Shown piece by piece: positions 1 to 6,149 of a stretch of DNA of 7,169 nucleotides (position 1 is the first letter of the stretch; the number at the start of each line of letters is the position of its first letter). The notes below the pieces were generated by a model. The model did no database searches and was not told the origin of the DNA. It saw only the letters and a list, made by a program, of their open reading frames with translations. Where the stretch lies: the NCBI GenBank assembly GCA_020049245.1, contig JAIFLB010000130.1:1-7169 (forward strand). The letters are read 5' to 3'. Source of the stretch: Betaproteobacteria bacterium (GTDB lineage: Bacteria > Pseudomonadota > Gammaproteobacteria > Burkholderiales > Thiobacillaceae). The translations under genes and the position numbers were made by a program.

Positions 1-621
1 ATCGACTGACGCAACGGCTCACCGCCGGAAATCGCGATGAACAACCGAGACAGGGTGTCAGCGGCGCGCAACACGTTTGCGTCGCGATGTGTCAGCGACA
101 CATGCGAGCGCACCGCCTGGCGCAGGCCAGGCTCATCGACATCGCTCAGTGCAGCAAACATGGCGGGGACCGATGCCAGGCCGCCGATGTGAACATCCTC
201 GACGCCACATTTCGCCGGCGCCAAGCCGCGGGCCAGATTGCCGAAGAAACCGCGATGACATTCCTCGATATAGGTATCCCGGTGACGCCCCGGCGTCAGC
301 ATGAAATCGAGGTATGTCGTCAGCCAACGCTCTGGGTCGTAAGCGCCGTGTTGCTGGATTTGGCCATGCAGCAAACGCGCCAGCTGGAAGTTGAGGGTGT
401 TCTCGCCAGCCTGGAGGAACTGGTGATAGTGCACGCCGTGCTGCCCCCAGAACCTGGCCTGGTCGTGCAGGATTTCGCCACGGCGGATTGCGCGGCGGCA
501 GAAAACCTGCAAGTTGGCCATAGTCGCGAACCAGCGCCGCCCGGTCGTAATACCAGTGCACCGGCATGGCGAGCGCATCGGCTACCAGGGCGCCATTGAG
601 GGCGGCAAGAGATTCAGGCAA
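1..621 (-). pseudogene. ADP-ribosylglycohydrolase (DraG-like) gene, frame broken by an internal deletion; runs off the left edge
   Basis: Enzymes of this family (ADP-ribosylglycohydrolase, Pfam PF03747) remove ADP-ribose from proteins or small molecules, using a two-metal centre. Here 621-481 reads in one frame, with GALVADALAMPVHWYYDRAA followed by YGQLAGFLPPRNP. From 479 to the left edge, homology continues in another frame: GEILHDQARFWG, HYHQFLQAGENTL, FMLTPGRHRDTYIEECHRGF, VEDVHIGGLASVPA, RSHVSLTHRDANVLRAAD. The second frame is open to base 1. From memory of the family, about 15-18 residues normally lie between PRNP and GEIL; they are missing, and the reading frame shifts at about base 480. 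In the first frame the protein turns into unrelated sequence. There is no in-frame ATG near the homology start; TTG at 621-619, with GGGAAG upstream, is the likeliest start. The open frame upstream of it runs through the REP-like repeat and is not coding. A sequencing or assembly error is possible, but the loss of a whole segment points to a real deletion. Confidence 0.75.
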
Positions 622-740
622 GGCCGTGTACTTCCCAACCAGCCGTCGGCGCTTTAGCGGAGCTATCGGGTACGCCCATGTCAGGCTCTGCCGGCAACGT
701 AAGAAGGGGCTGCGCGAGCCGCCGCATAGGCTGTGCCGAA

Positions 741-890
741 TAAACCTAAATCCGGCAGTTGTCCGCCTTGTAGGAGCGTCCGCTTGCGGCGCGAGTGTTG
801 CGGGATCGGCCCGCAAGCGGAGCCTCCTACCGCGTGCGAGTATCCAGGCGGCTTCACGGGGAAAAATCCGCACTCAACTGAGGTTTCAAG
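741..890. repeat. Nested inverted-repeat (MITE-like or REP-cluster) intergenic element
   Basis: Two outer half-sites face each other around the REP-like palindrome. The left half (741-761) contains AAACCT, then nine bases, then CAGTTG. The right half (875-890), read as its reverse complement, is CTTGAAACCTCAGTTG. Both thus share AAACC and CAGTTG in inverted orientation, differing by an insertion of TAAATCCGG-like bases. The arrangement suggests a small non-autonomous palindromic element about 150 bp long. No transposase is present and I could not identify a target-site duplication. The right half lies inside the 3' end of the neighbouring 100-aa gene, so the element may have supplied that gene's last codons and stop. 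The REP-like core is clearer than the outer boundaries. Confidence 0.35.
770..830. repeat. REP-like palindrome (GTAGGAG ... CTCCTAC)
   Basis: Two arms of about 20 bases pair with each other. GTAGGAG at 770-776 pairs with CTCCTAC at 824-830, and CCGCTTGCGG in the left arm pairs with CCGCAAGCGG in the right arm, with one short mismatch between these blocks. About 20 bases lie between the arms. This sequence style is typical of the abundant intergenic REP elements of Pseudomonas and relatives. It sits between two minus-strand genes and could fold in mRNA, where such elements often affect stability or termination. Confidence 0.65.
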
Positions 891-1156
891 GATAAATCCT
901 CAATCAGACTGGCGGTGGATTCCGGCTTCGCACTCGACATGCGGGCACGAATCGCCAGTGTCATCGCCAACGCCTGCAGTACATCGCCGTCGCTCAGGTC
1001 GCGGCGCCCAGCCAGGGTCTGACTGATGGTTGCCAACAGAGCGGTGATCAGATCCGAAACGCCCTCGGCGGAACGGGTATGCGAGTGCAACGGAAAATCG
1101 GTTTCAAACGCCTGGCCAGAGTCGATGACGGCTGTGAAGCCGAGCCTGCTGGTCAT
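854..1156 (-). CDS. Conserved-looking small protein of unknown function (100 aa)
   Basis: I do not recognise a named family. The protein is soluble, with no signal peptide, membrane segment or cysteine. Residues about 1-30 include FTAVIDSGQ and DFPLHSHTRSAEGVSDLI. The middle, about residues 35-75, is predicted helical (ITALLATISQTL, then DGDVLQALAMTLAIRARM). The tail from about residue 76 is polar and looks less conserved. The start is well supported: ATG at 1156-1154 has GGAG eight bases upstream. The gene has its own 171-bp upstream region, which follows a strong terminator and contains the TGTCCAGGACA dyad, so it is probably transcribed alone. The last 15 or so codons overlap the right half of the nested repeat at 741-890, so the native C-terminus may have been replaced. 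Confidence 0.72.
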   Translation of the reverse strand: MTSRLGFTAVIDSGQAFETDFPLHSHTRSAEGVSDLITALLATISQTLAGRRDLSDGDVLQALAMTLAIRARMSSAKPESTASLIEDLSLKPQLSADFSP

Positions 1157-1213
1157 GATCTTTTCTCCGGGTTGGCGTGCGTGTTTACCTGCAAAGAACT
1201 GCTTTTAATTTCG

Positions 1214-1236
1214 TTATGTCCAGGACAGACAGATAG
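1214..1236 (-). promoter_or_regulatory. Candidate operator/promoter A: TGTCCAGGACA dyad upstream of the 100-aa gene
   Basis: Bases 1217-1227 form the dyad TGTC-CAG-GACA, about 61-71 bp upstream of the ATG at 1156. The same core, with one base changed, is found at site B (1814-1824) upstream of the next gene. Similarity extends beyond the core: TTA(T) on one side and CAG-TAG at 1230-1236 on the other. On the minus strand, GACATA (1220-1215) aligns with the candidate -10 of site B, but I see no good -35 here. I cannot name the regulator. Confidence 0.45.
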
Positions 1237-1270
1237 ACCAGGGCATTGGTTCCAATGTCAGAGCGCCCCT

Positions 1271-1303
1271 GAAAATGAAAGCGCCCGCAATGAATGCGGG
1301 CGC
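1271..1303 (-). terminator. Rho-independent terminator after the AF1514-like gene
   Basis: Bases 1281-1303 form a perfect 9-bp stem, GCGCCCGCA with TGCGGGCGC, closing a 5-base loop. Read on the minus strand it is followed by the T-rich stretch TTTCATTTTC. It lies 25 bases past the stop codon of the gene at 1328-1744, as expected for its terminator, and separates that gene from the 100-aa gene downstream. Confidence 0.85.
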
Positions 1304-1327
1304 CGGGAGGCTGCTGTAACAAGCGGG

Positions 1328-1744
1328 TCAGTACTGGTTTCCGGTCCACTCATCCAGCGGCACGCAGGCTTTCTCAATTGACGCGCATTGGTCACCCAGC
1401 ATGGGGGCGAGACAGACATATTCCCGACCGTCATCGGCCACCAGATTGCGGACAGGTATCTGGCCCACAGTTTCGAAGCCACCGGTCTCCATCATCACGA
1501 AATCATATTCATCGCCGACTGTAACTTCGAGGCGACCACCATTACCCGCGCCATATTTTTCCCAGAAGGTGGCGGGATCGGCGCCTTCGTAGCTGGGTGA
1601 CATGGCATGGTTGCTGTGCTGGTGCCAGGCAACAATGGACGGACTCTGCATCTGGTTTTCACTGGTAGCCGCAGCTTTGGCCATCATGCTGGCCTTGGCG
1701 AAAGTCAGGTCGGCACCTTGGTAGTTGACGTGAAGATTTTGCAT
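1328..1744 (-). CDS. Small soluble protein resembling the AF1514/DUF5619 family (138 aa)
   Basis: The function is unknown. The pattern fits my memory of the AF1514 (DUF5619) family: an N-terminal strand and helix (LHVNYQGADLTFAKASMMA), then IVAWHQHSN and MSPSYEG around residues 40-55, then FWEKYG, NGGRLEVTVG and EYDFVMME at about 60-87. The family link is from recalled consensus, not an alignment. The C-terminal 50 residues go beyond that core and carry three cysteines (EYVCLAP, GDQCASIEKACVP), which could form a disulfide or bind metal, although there is no signal peptide. The ATG at 1744-1742 has a strong AGAGGAA ribosome site seven bases upstream. A candidate promoter and the TGTCTAGGACA dyad lie upstream, and a clear terminator follows, so this is a single-gene transcript. 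Confidence 0.8.
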   Translation of the reverse strand: MQNLHVNYQGADLTFAKASMMAKAAATSENQMQSPSIVAWHQHSNHAMSPSYEGADPATFWEKYGAGNGGRLEVTVGDEYDFVMMETGGFETVGQIPVRNLVADDGREYVCLAPMLGDQCASIEKACVPLDEWTGNQY

Positions 1745-1810
1745 GTTGCGTTCCTCTCAAGTGTAGTTGGCAAGCGATGAACCCGGGTGGACGAAAAAAA
1801 TCGTCGCACT

Positions 1811-1841
1811 TATTGTCTAGGACAAATACAGCTAGTTTCAA
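1811..1841 (-). promoter_or_regulatory. Candidate promoter with overlapping operator B (TGTCTAGGACA) for the AF1514-like gene
   Basis: On the minus strand, TTGAAA (1841-1836) is a 5/6 match to a sigma-70 -35 box and GACAAT (1817-1812) a 4/6 match to a -10 box, with an 18-base spacer. The dyad TTGTC-TAG-GACAA (1813-1825) covers the -10 and the adjacent spacer, where a repressor would act. Transcription would start near 1805, giving a leader of about 60 bases. The 11-bp core matches site A at 1217-1227 except for one base. Promoter strength is only moderate by eye. Confidence 0.45.
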
Positions 1842-2039
1842 TATTTTTCGAGCGTCATAAATAAATAAAATGCACGTTTCCTGGCGGGTTAATGGTTCAT
1901 GTTGATGGGATTTCGGCGGTGAATTGGTCGAAATGCTCAAAGCTTTGGAGCCGAATGGACCAAATTTCCCCCTTCAAGTTGAAGGCCACTAGCACAGATC
2001 AACTGGCTTTCGTTACCCATTGGCGCCAGAACCGACAGC
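1842..2039. other. Rest of the intergenic region between the barrel gene and the AF1514-like gene
   Basis: I see no convincing gene here. Bases 1842-1870 are AT-rich (runs of A/T with ATAAATAAATAAAA), which suits an UP-like or promoter-proximal region for the downstream gene. At 1971-1985 there is a 15-bp dyad, CCTTCAA-G-TTGAAGG, with no loop, so it would be a protein-binding site rather than a hairpin. A looser inverted pair, TTGGTC near 1924 and GACCAA near 1958-1963, flanks about 30 bases. A 93-codon open frame across 1940-1659 has no homology or ribosome site that I can see. Confidence 0.4.
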
Positions 2040-2081
2040 AAAAAGGGGCGAAAGCGGAGTGACACGGGCTTGCCGTCCCCC
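2040..2081 (-). terminator. Weak candidate terminator of the exporter/barrel operon
   Basis: Read on the minus strand, GGGGGACGGCAAGC pairs imperfectly with GCTTTCGCCCC across a 12-base loop and is followed at once by TTTTT. The stem has internal bulges (GAC on one side, TC on the other). It begins about 14 bases after the barrel gene's stop codon. The position and T-run favour termination; the imperfect stem is why confidence is low. Confidence 0.4.
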
Positions 2082-2094
2082 ACAACGCTAAGAC

Positions 2095-3003
2095 TCAGAA
2101 AAGCGCGGAAAACGTGGCGCCGAAGAACGGTGCTGTGCCCAAGTCGACCTGGCTCAGCTCGTTACCAGATGAATCCTCGATTCGTAGCTGGCCAGCAGTC
2201 ACGAGACCCGCGTAAAGGTTCAGTGACACCTGTTCACCAAAAGCGTGCGTTGCGCGGAGAAACACGGGTACGCCACGTTCCTCGCCGACACCGTTGGGCA
2301 CTGGACCGTCATTGCTCAGGCGAAAGCGCGCGTTGCGCCACGCGGCTCCGAGCCCGACGTTCCAGCCGCTGTCGAGGCGGTACTCGAGTTCCAAGCCGGC
2401 TGGCCCGGTGGGTCCAGCGGGAAGCGGGTTCACCAGACGCCAGCGATCGTTAATCCGCCAGTCGACCAGCAGGAACGGGAATACGCTCGTTTCCTCGATG
2501 CGGTCGAATACGCCCATGCCAAAGCCGAGACGGTTGCCATTGTCGAAGCGTTTGGTCGCCGAGACGATGCCACCCCAGGCGAATGCGTCACCCGCATCGG
2601 CACCGTTCTCTCGGAACCAGTCGAACGAGGGCGTGAGCCCGACGCTCCAGCCATCGCTTAGCCCAAACGAGAGGGGGACCGATACGCCGTAACGTTGCAC
2701 AATGTTCCATGGCGCAACGTTGCCGAAGCGGACTGGGTTCGAGAATGAATAGTCTGTGTAATCGTAGTTGAGTGTCACGCCGGCACGGTTGCCGCGGCCG
2801 AGGTCACCCAAAACGCCCGTGCGCACCATTGCGCTTTGCGCGCTGTAGTGGCCACCGCCGTCAAGATCGCCCTGACCCTGATAGACCGGGGTAACCGAGA
2901 GGAAAGGTCGCCAACCCATCTCCTGCGCTTGCGCCGCGCCAGCTGTCGCGAGGGCCAGGGTGAACACCGTCGAACTTATGCGAAGCGATACTTTAAGTTT
3001 CAT
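2095..3003 (-). CDS. Outer-membrane beta-barrel protein, DUF6268-like (302 aa)
   Basis: The protein has a Sec signal peptide (MKLKV..., hydrophobic core at about residues 10-22, cleavage after AQA at 26). The rest is alternating strands rich in aromatic and glycine residues, for example RAGVTLNYDYTDYSF, WSVGLTPSFDWF and GWNVGLGAAWRNARFRLS, and it ends in phenylalanine (FFGATFSALF), as outer-membrane barrels do. From memory it fits the DUF6268 outer-membrane barrel family, whose role is unknown. The ATG at 3003-3001 has GGAGG four bases upstream. It follows the ATPase gene after 91 bp with no obvious terminator, so it is probably the last gene of the exporter operon. It is not a TolC-type channel: it lacks the long periplasmic helices. 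It could help cargo cross or enter the outer membrane, but that is inference. Confidence 0.85.
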   Translation of the reverse strand: MKLKVSLRISSTVFTLALATAGAAQAQEMGWRPFLSVTPVYQGQGDLDGGGHYSAQSAMVRTGVLGDLGRGNRAGVTLNYDYTDYSFSNPVRFGNVAPWNIVQRYGVSVPLSFGLSDGWSVGLTPSFDWFRENGADAGDAFAWGGIVSATKRFDNGNRLGFGMGVFDRIEETSVFPFLLVDWRINDRWRLVNPLPAGPTGPAGLELEYRLDSGWNVGLGAAWRNARFRLSNDGPVPNGVGEERGVPVFLRATHAFGEQVSLNLYAGLVTAGQLRIEDSSGNELSQVDLGTAPFFGATFSALF

Positions 3004-3044
3004 CGAACCTCCAAAACAGGGCGTCTGATCACCACGGGAATTAC

Positions 3045-3086
3045 GGGGTGCGGCACGGGAAATCCATATCGCATGTGCCGCTTCCC
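3045..3086. other. Intercistronic hairpin between the ATPase and barrel genes
   Basis: GCGGCAC (3050-3056) pairs perfectly with GTGCCGC (3075-3081), and GGGG/(T)CCC extends the stem after one mismatch. The loop is 18 bases. No T-run follows on the minus strand, so it is not a standard terminator. It could mark an mRNA processing or stability boundary that lets the barrel be expressed at a different level from the ABC genes. Confidence 0.4.
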
Positions 3087-3094
3087 TTGGGTGG

Positions 3095-3781
3095 TCAAGA
3101 CTGGACTATCCGGCCATCGAGAAGTTCGATCCGGCGCGCGCATTGCGCCGCGATATGCTCGTCATGCGTTGAGATCAGGAAGCTGGTGGCCATCGTCTGA
3201 TTGATAGAACGGATCAGGTCCATCACCTGGTCGGCCGATTGCCGATCGAGATTGCCGGTGGGCTCGTCTGCTAGCACCAGAACTGGGTTGTTGATCAGCG
3301 CGCGGGCCACTGCGACACGCTGGCGCTGACCACCGGACATGGCCGATGGACGGTAATTCCTGCGGTCCGGGAGCCCAACGGCATCAAGCAATTCCATCGC
3401 CCGTTCCCGCATGGCGGGCGTTTCGCGGCCGGCGGCGGAAGCCGCGGGCATCATCACGTTCTCAAGTGCCGAGAGATCGGACAGCAAGTGATGAAACTGG
3501 AAAATGAAGCCCAGGTGCTTGCTGCGGAATTCGGTGCGCTGCGCTTCGCTAGCCTGCATCAGGTCCACGCCCAGCATCTCGTGAGTGCCCCCGCTCGCGC
3601 GCATCAGCGTGCCCAGAATGGTCAGCAATGTGCTTTTACCCGAACCGGACGGGCCAAGCAGCGCGGTCATTTCGCCGGCCGTCATCGAAAGGTCGATGCC
3701 CTTGAGAACAAGCACCTCGGCCTCGCCTTCGGCGAAGCGCTTTGTCAGGCCGCTGACGGAAAAGATCGCTTGCGAGCTCAT
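3095..3781 (-). CDS. ABC transporter ATPase, MacB/LolD type (228 aa)
   Basis: This is the nucleotide-binding subunit that powers the FtsX-type permease encoded immediately upstream. All motifs are intact: Walker A GPSGSGKST (43-51), Q-loop Gln95 (FIFQFHHLL), signature MSGGQRQRVAVARAL (148-162; Met replaces the usual Leu of LSGGQ), Walker B VLVLADE (167-173, catalytic Glu173), D-loop GNLD and H-loop His206 (STHD). The length is normal for LolD/MacB-like ATPases encoded as separate proteins. Its ATG overlaps the permease stop by 4 bp (ATGA), indicating translational coupling. The adaptor, permease and ATPase gene set points to export from the inner membrane or periplasm (MacAB or DevBCA style), not to lipoprotein release by LolCDE, since an adaptor is present. 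The substrate cannot be read from the sequence. Confidence 0.95.
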   Translation of the reverse strand: MSSQAIFSVSGLTKRFAEGEAEVLVLKGIDLSMTAGEMTALLGPSGSGKSTLLTILGTLMRASGGTHEMLGVDLMQASEAQRTEFRSKHLGFIFQFHHLLSDLSALENVMMPAASAAGRETPAMRERAMELLDAVGLPDRRNYRPSAMSGGQRQRVAVARALINNPVLVLADEPTGNLDRQSADQVMDLIRSINQTMATSFLISTHDEHIAAQCARRIELLDGRIVQS

Positions 3782-4983
3782 GTCCCGATCGCCTCCACCG
3801 GGTCGATACGGGCAGCACGGCGGGCGGGCAGGATCGATGCAAGCGTTGCCGCAAGAGTGGTCAGCGTAATCGCCAAAAGGAAATCGCCCTGCTGCGGGTC
3901 GATTGGCAGCCCCCCGCTACTGACCTCAGTCACCGGCGGCAGTGGCAGGAGGGCGAACCATGCGGTGACTGCGCCGACGATTGCTCCGATGAATCCGATC
4001 AGCGTGCCTTCCAGAACGAAGATCGAGACCACCAGTCCGTTGCTGGCGCCCATCGCCCGCATGATGCCGATCTCGGATTGCCGCCTGACGATAGACAACA
4101 GCATGGCGCTGGCGATGCCGACTATGATGGTGACCAGGGAAAAGGCCTTGATGATGGTGCCGGTGCGAGCCTGCGCATCCAGCCCTTCGAATAGCTGGGC
4201 GTTGTCTTCAGTCCAGGCGGTGGCCTTCAGGCCAGTGGACCGCCGCAAGCGTTCAGCGATGTCGGCCGCGTCGATTGCAGGTTTCACTTTGATCTCGATG
4301 CGGGAAATCCCTGTCGACAAGTCGTACAGGGCGCGGGCGGTGGTGAAATTCATATAGACCGTCTGACGATCGGCGCCGGCAATGCCCAGGGTGAAGATAC
4401 CGCCAATGCGGAAACTGCGCACCCGCCCGCGATCGGAACTCAGGCGGATCACCTGTCCCACCCTAAGGCCCAGATCGCGCGCCAGTCGACTGCCGATCAG
4501 GATACCGTCCGCAGGCAGGTTGCTGCTGCCATCTAAAATGGCCGCTTCGATATCGGCAATGTCGGACAGCTTGCCGGGCATCACCCCGATCACGCCCACG
4601 GGTACCACGGTCTGTCCCCGTTCGACAAAGGCGGAGCCGCGGATTTGCGGCGATACGGCGGTGACCCCCGAAGTCTGCTCGATGATCGGGATGACAGGCT
4701 GCCATATGGCAATCTGGTCGCGCCGGCTGAGATCCTTTTGACGCACGACTTGTTTGTGCGCATTGGGGGACAGTGTCACAGGATCGCGATCGGGCATTTC
4801 CAGCACGATATGCGGGATGCTCCCCACCGTCCTCAATGTGAGCAGGGTCGCCAACCCGCCGATCAGCGCGCTCATGAAGATGAAGACGCTGACGCCCAGA
4901 GCCACGCCTGCCATCAGCAACGCGGTCTGTCCCGGATGGGACAACAGGTGCCGGATGGCGAGCTTGACGGCATAGGGGCTCAA
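3778..4983 (-). CDS. FtsX/MacB-type ABC transporter permease (about 401 aa)
   Basis: This is the membrane subunit of the exporter, with the four-helix layout of MacB, LolC/E and FtsX. From the TTG start, TM1 is at about residues 16-44 (TALLMAGVALGVSVFIFMSA). A large periplasmic domain of about 230 residues follows, containing IRGSAFVERGQ and ILIGSRLARDLGLRVG. TM2-TM3 begin near AFSLVTIIVGIASAMLL, and the coupling segment RRQSEIGIMRAMGAS lies between them. TM4 is near the C-terminus (FLLAITLTTLAATLASI), ending ARRAARIDPVEAIGT, the usual FtsX-family tail. An ATG at 5064 in the same frame would add 27 basic residues but overlap the adaptor gene by 80 bp. TTG at 4983-4981 lies one base after the adaptor stop, has GGAGG ten bases upstream, and gives the N-terminus LSPYAVKLAIRHLLSHPGQ typical of the family, so I prefer it. 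A GTG at 5010 is a third option. Confidence 0.9.
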   Translation of the reverse strand: MSPYAVKLAIRHLLSHPGQTALLMAGVALGVSVFIFMSALIGGLATLLTLRTVGSIPHIVLEMPDRDPVTLSPNAHKQVVRQKDLSRRDQIAIWQPVIPIIEQTSGVTAVSPQIRGSAFVERGQTVVPVGVIGVMPGKLSDIADIEAAILDGSSNLPADGILIGSRLARDLGLRVGQVIRLSSDRGRVRSFRIGGIFTLGIAGADRQTVYMNFTTARALYDLSTGISRIEIKVKPAIDAADIAERLRRSTGLKATAWTEDNAQLFEGLDAQARTGTIIKAFSLVTIIVGIASAMLLSIVRRQSEIGIMRAMGASNGLVVSIFVLEGTLIGFIGAIVGAVTAWFALLPLPPVTEVSSGGLPIDPQQGDFLLAITLTTLAATLASILPARRAARIDPVEAIGT

Positions 4984-4984
4984 C

Positions 4985-6034
4985 CTATTCCGCCCTCCGG
5001 ATCTTTTCACCCGGCTGCGCCGAATCCGGATCGGCAAGGATACGCTCGCCGGGCTTGATGCCACTGGTGACGATGACCTCTTCAGCAGGCCAATCGACGT
5101 AACTGATCGGGCGCTCGATCACGACATTATCGTCGCCGACAACCCTGACCTTGGCTCCGCTACCGGACTGGATGATGGCGTTTCTGGGCACGCTGATGGC
5201 GCGATCCCGCTTCTCGATGACCAGATTGACCGTAACGGTAAGGCCTGAAGGCGCATCGATCGTCGCATCAACCAGGCCCAAGCGAACATCGCGCGCGCCT
5301 GTGGCCGGATCGACGCGTGGTTCGACATGCAGCACTTTGGCTCTCAGCAGACGATTTTGTCCCGGCAAGCTGATTATTGCCTCGATTCCCGGGCGGATTT
5401 CCGCGGCATAGATCTCATCAACCTCGATGGTGATTTCTGGACGTGAAAGATCGGCCAAGCGGTAGATGACATTTTCCAGACCCACTGTCTGGCCGGGATC
5501 GACGGGGCGTTCAAGGATCACTCCCGCAAAGGGTGCGCGCAGTACCCGGCGGTCGCGCAATTCGCGCGCCTGCATCACGCTGGCGCGACGGCGGCTCAGT
5601 TCCCGCTCCCCTTCAACCACCGCAAGGCGTCGTTGCTCGACATCACGCCTGATTGCGTACTGACTCAGCGCTTCGAAACGGGCCAGATCGCGTCGTGCCT
5701 GGGCAAGCGTTGCTTGCTGCGCCTGCACCGATGCTTCGGCCTCGGCAATCGCCGCTGTTTCCGGCGCGTCATCGATCCGCGCGAGAATTTGCCCCGCCAC
5801 CACCCGGTCGCCAACATCGAAGGGCAAGGCGACAAGCTCGCCACCCAGCGTAGGGCGGATATCCACCTGAAGCCTTGGCCTGATCCGTCCATTTATCGCC
5901 AGAATCCGTTCGGCGGGCGCCGTCTTTACAACGAAGGTGGCCACTTCCTTTTCGCGCGGCGCCAGCAACCAGTACCCCGCCGACGCTAGGACAATTGTGG
6001 CCAGCGCAGCGAGAAAAAGCTTTCGTGCTTTCAT
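4985..6034 (-). CDS. Periplasmic adaptor (membrane fusion) protein, HlyD/MacA-like (349 aa)
   Basis: This protein bridges an inner-membrane ABC exporter to the outer membrane. It has an N-terminal membrane anchor (residues 6-25, no lipobox cysteine). The first lipoyl half is at about 58-88 (GGELVALPFDVGDRVVAGQI). An alpha-helical coiled-coil hairpin rich in Ala, Gln, Arg and Glu runs from about 91 to 160. The second lipoyl half is at about 163-188 (LRAPFAGVILERPVDPGQTV), followed by beta-barrel and membrane-proximal domains (SRPEITIEVDEIYAAEIRPG onward). The length and domain order fit MacA/DevB-type adaptors. The hairpin of about 70 residues is fairly short. The ATG at 6034 is preceded only by a weak ribosome site (TTGGATAAAA), unlike the other genes here. 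This is the first gene of the operon; the permease starts right after its stop. Its promoter must lie in 6035-6276, but no box pair there is convincing. Confidence 0.93.
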   Translation of the reverse strand: MKARKLFLAALATIVLASAGYWLLAPREKEVATFVVKTAPAERILAINGRIRPRLQVDIRPTLGGELVALPFDVGDRVVAGQILARIDDAPETAAIAEAEASVQAQQATLAQARRDLARFEALSQYAIRRDVEQRRLAVVEGERELSRRRASVMQARELRDRRVLRAPFAGVILERPVDPGQTVGLENVIYRLADLSRPEITIEVDEIYAAEIRPGIEAIISLPGQNRLLRAKVLHVEPRVDPATGARDVRLGLVDATIDAPSGLTVTVNLVIEKRDRAISVPRNAIIQSGSGAKVRVVGDDNVVIERPISYVDWPAEEVIVTSGIKPGERILADPDSAQPGEKIRRAE

Positions 6035-6149
6035 TTTTATCCAATATTTACCCTACCGTGCATTGAATCGCCACTTAACAGCTAAATGCAATAGAACGCG
6101 CAATCGTGAACCTGCCGAATCCATATACGAATTTATTGAAAGGGAGGTA

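Noticed and set aside
770..830. REP-like palindrome as a rho-independent terminator
   Set aside because: The arms are separated by about 20 bases and there is no T-run on either side, so a REP-type repeat is the better reading.
622..873. N-terminal extension of the DraG-like frame up to an ATG at 873
   Set aside because: It translates the REP-like palindrome and intergenic sequence and overlaps the neighbouring gene's 3' end. Family homology begins only near residue 85 of that frame.
1659..1940. 93-codon minus-strand frame overlapping the start of the AF1514-like gene
   Set aside because: It runs through the AT-rich promoter region, has no ribosome site that I can see, and part of it is an out-of-frame reading of the AF1514-like gene.
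2245..2661. 138-codon plus-strand frame inside the barrel gene
   Set aside because: It is antisense to a well-supported gene with a signal peptide and barrel pattern, and shows no domain of its own.
3488..4357. 289-codon plus-strand open frame
   Set aside because: It lies antisense across the ATPase and permease genes, which have complete family motifs. Its translation has no recognisable domain.
6059..6090. TGCATT/AATGCA inverted pair near the adaptor start as an operator
   Set aside because: Only 6 bp per arm in AT-rich sequence with a 20-base gap; expected by chance.
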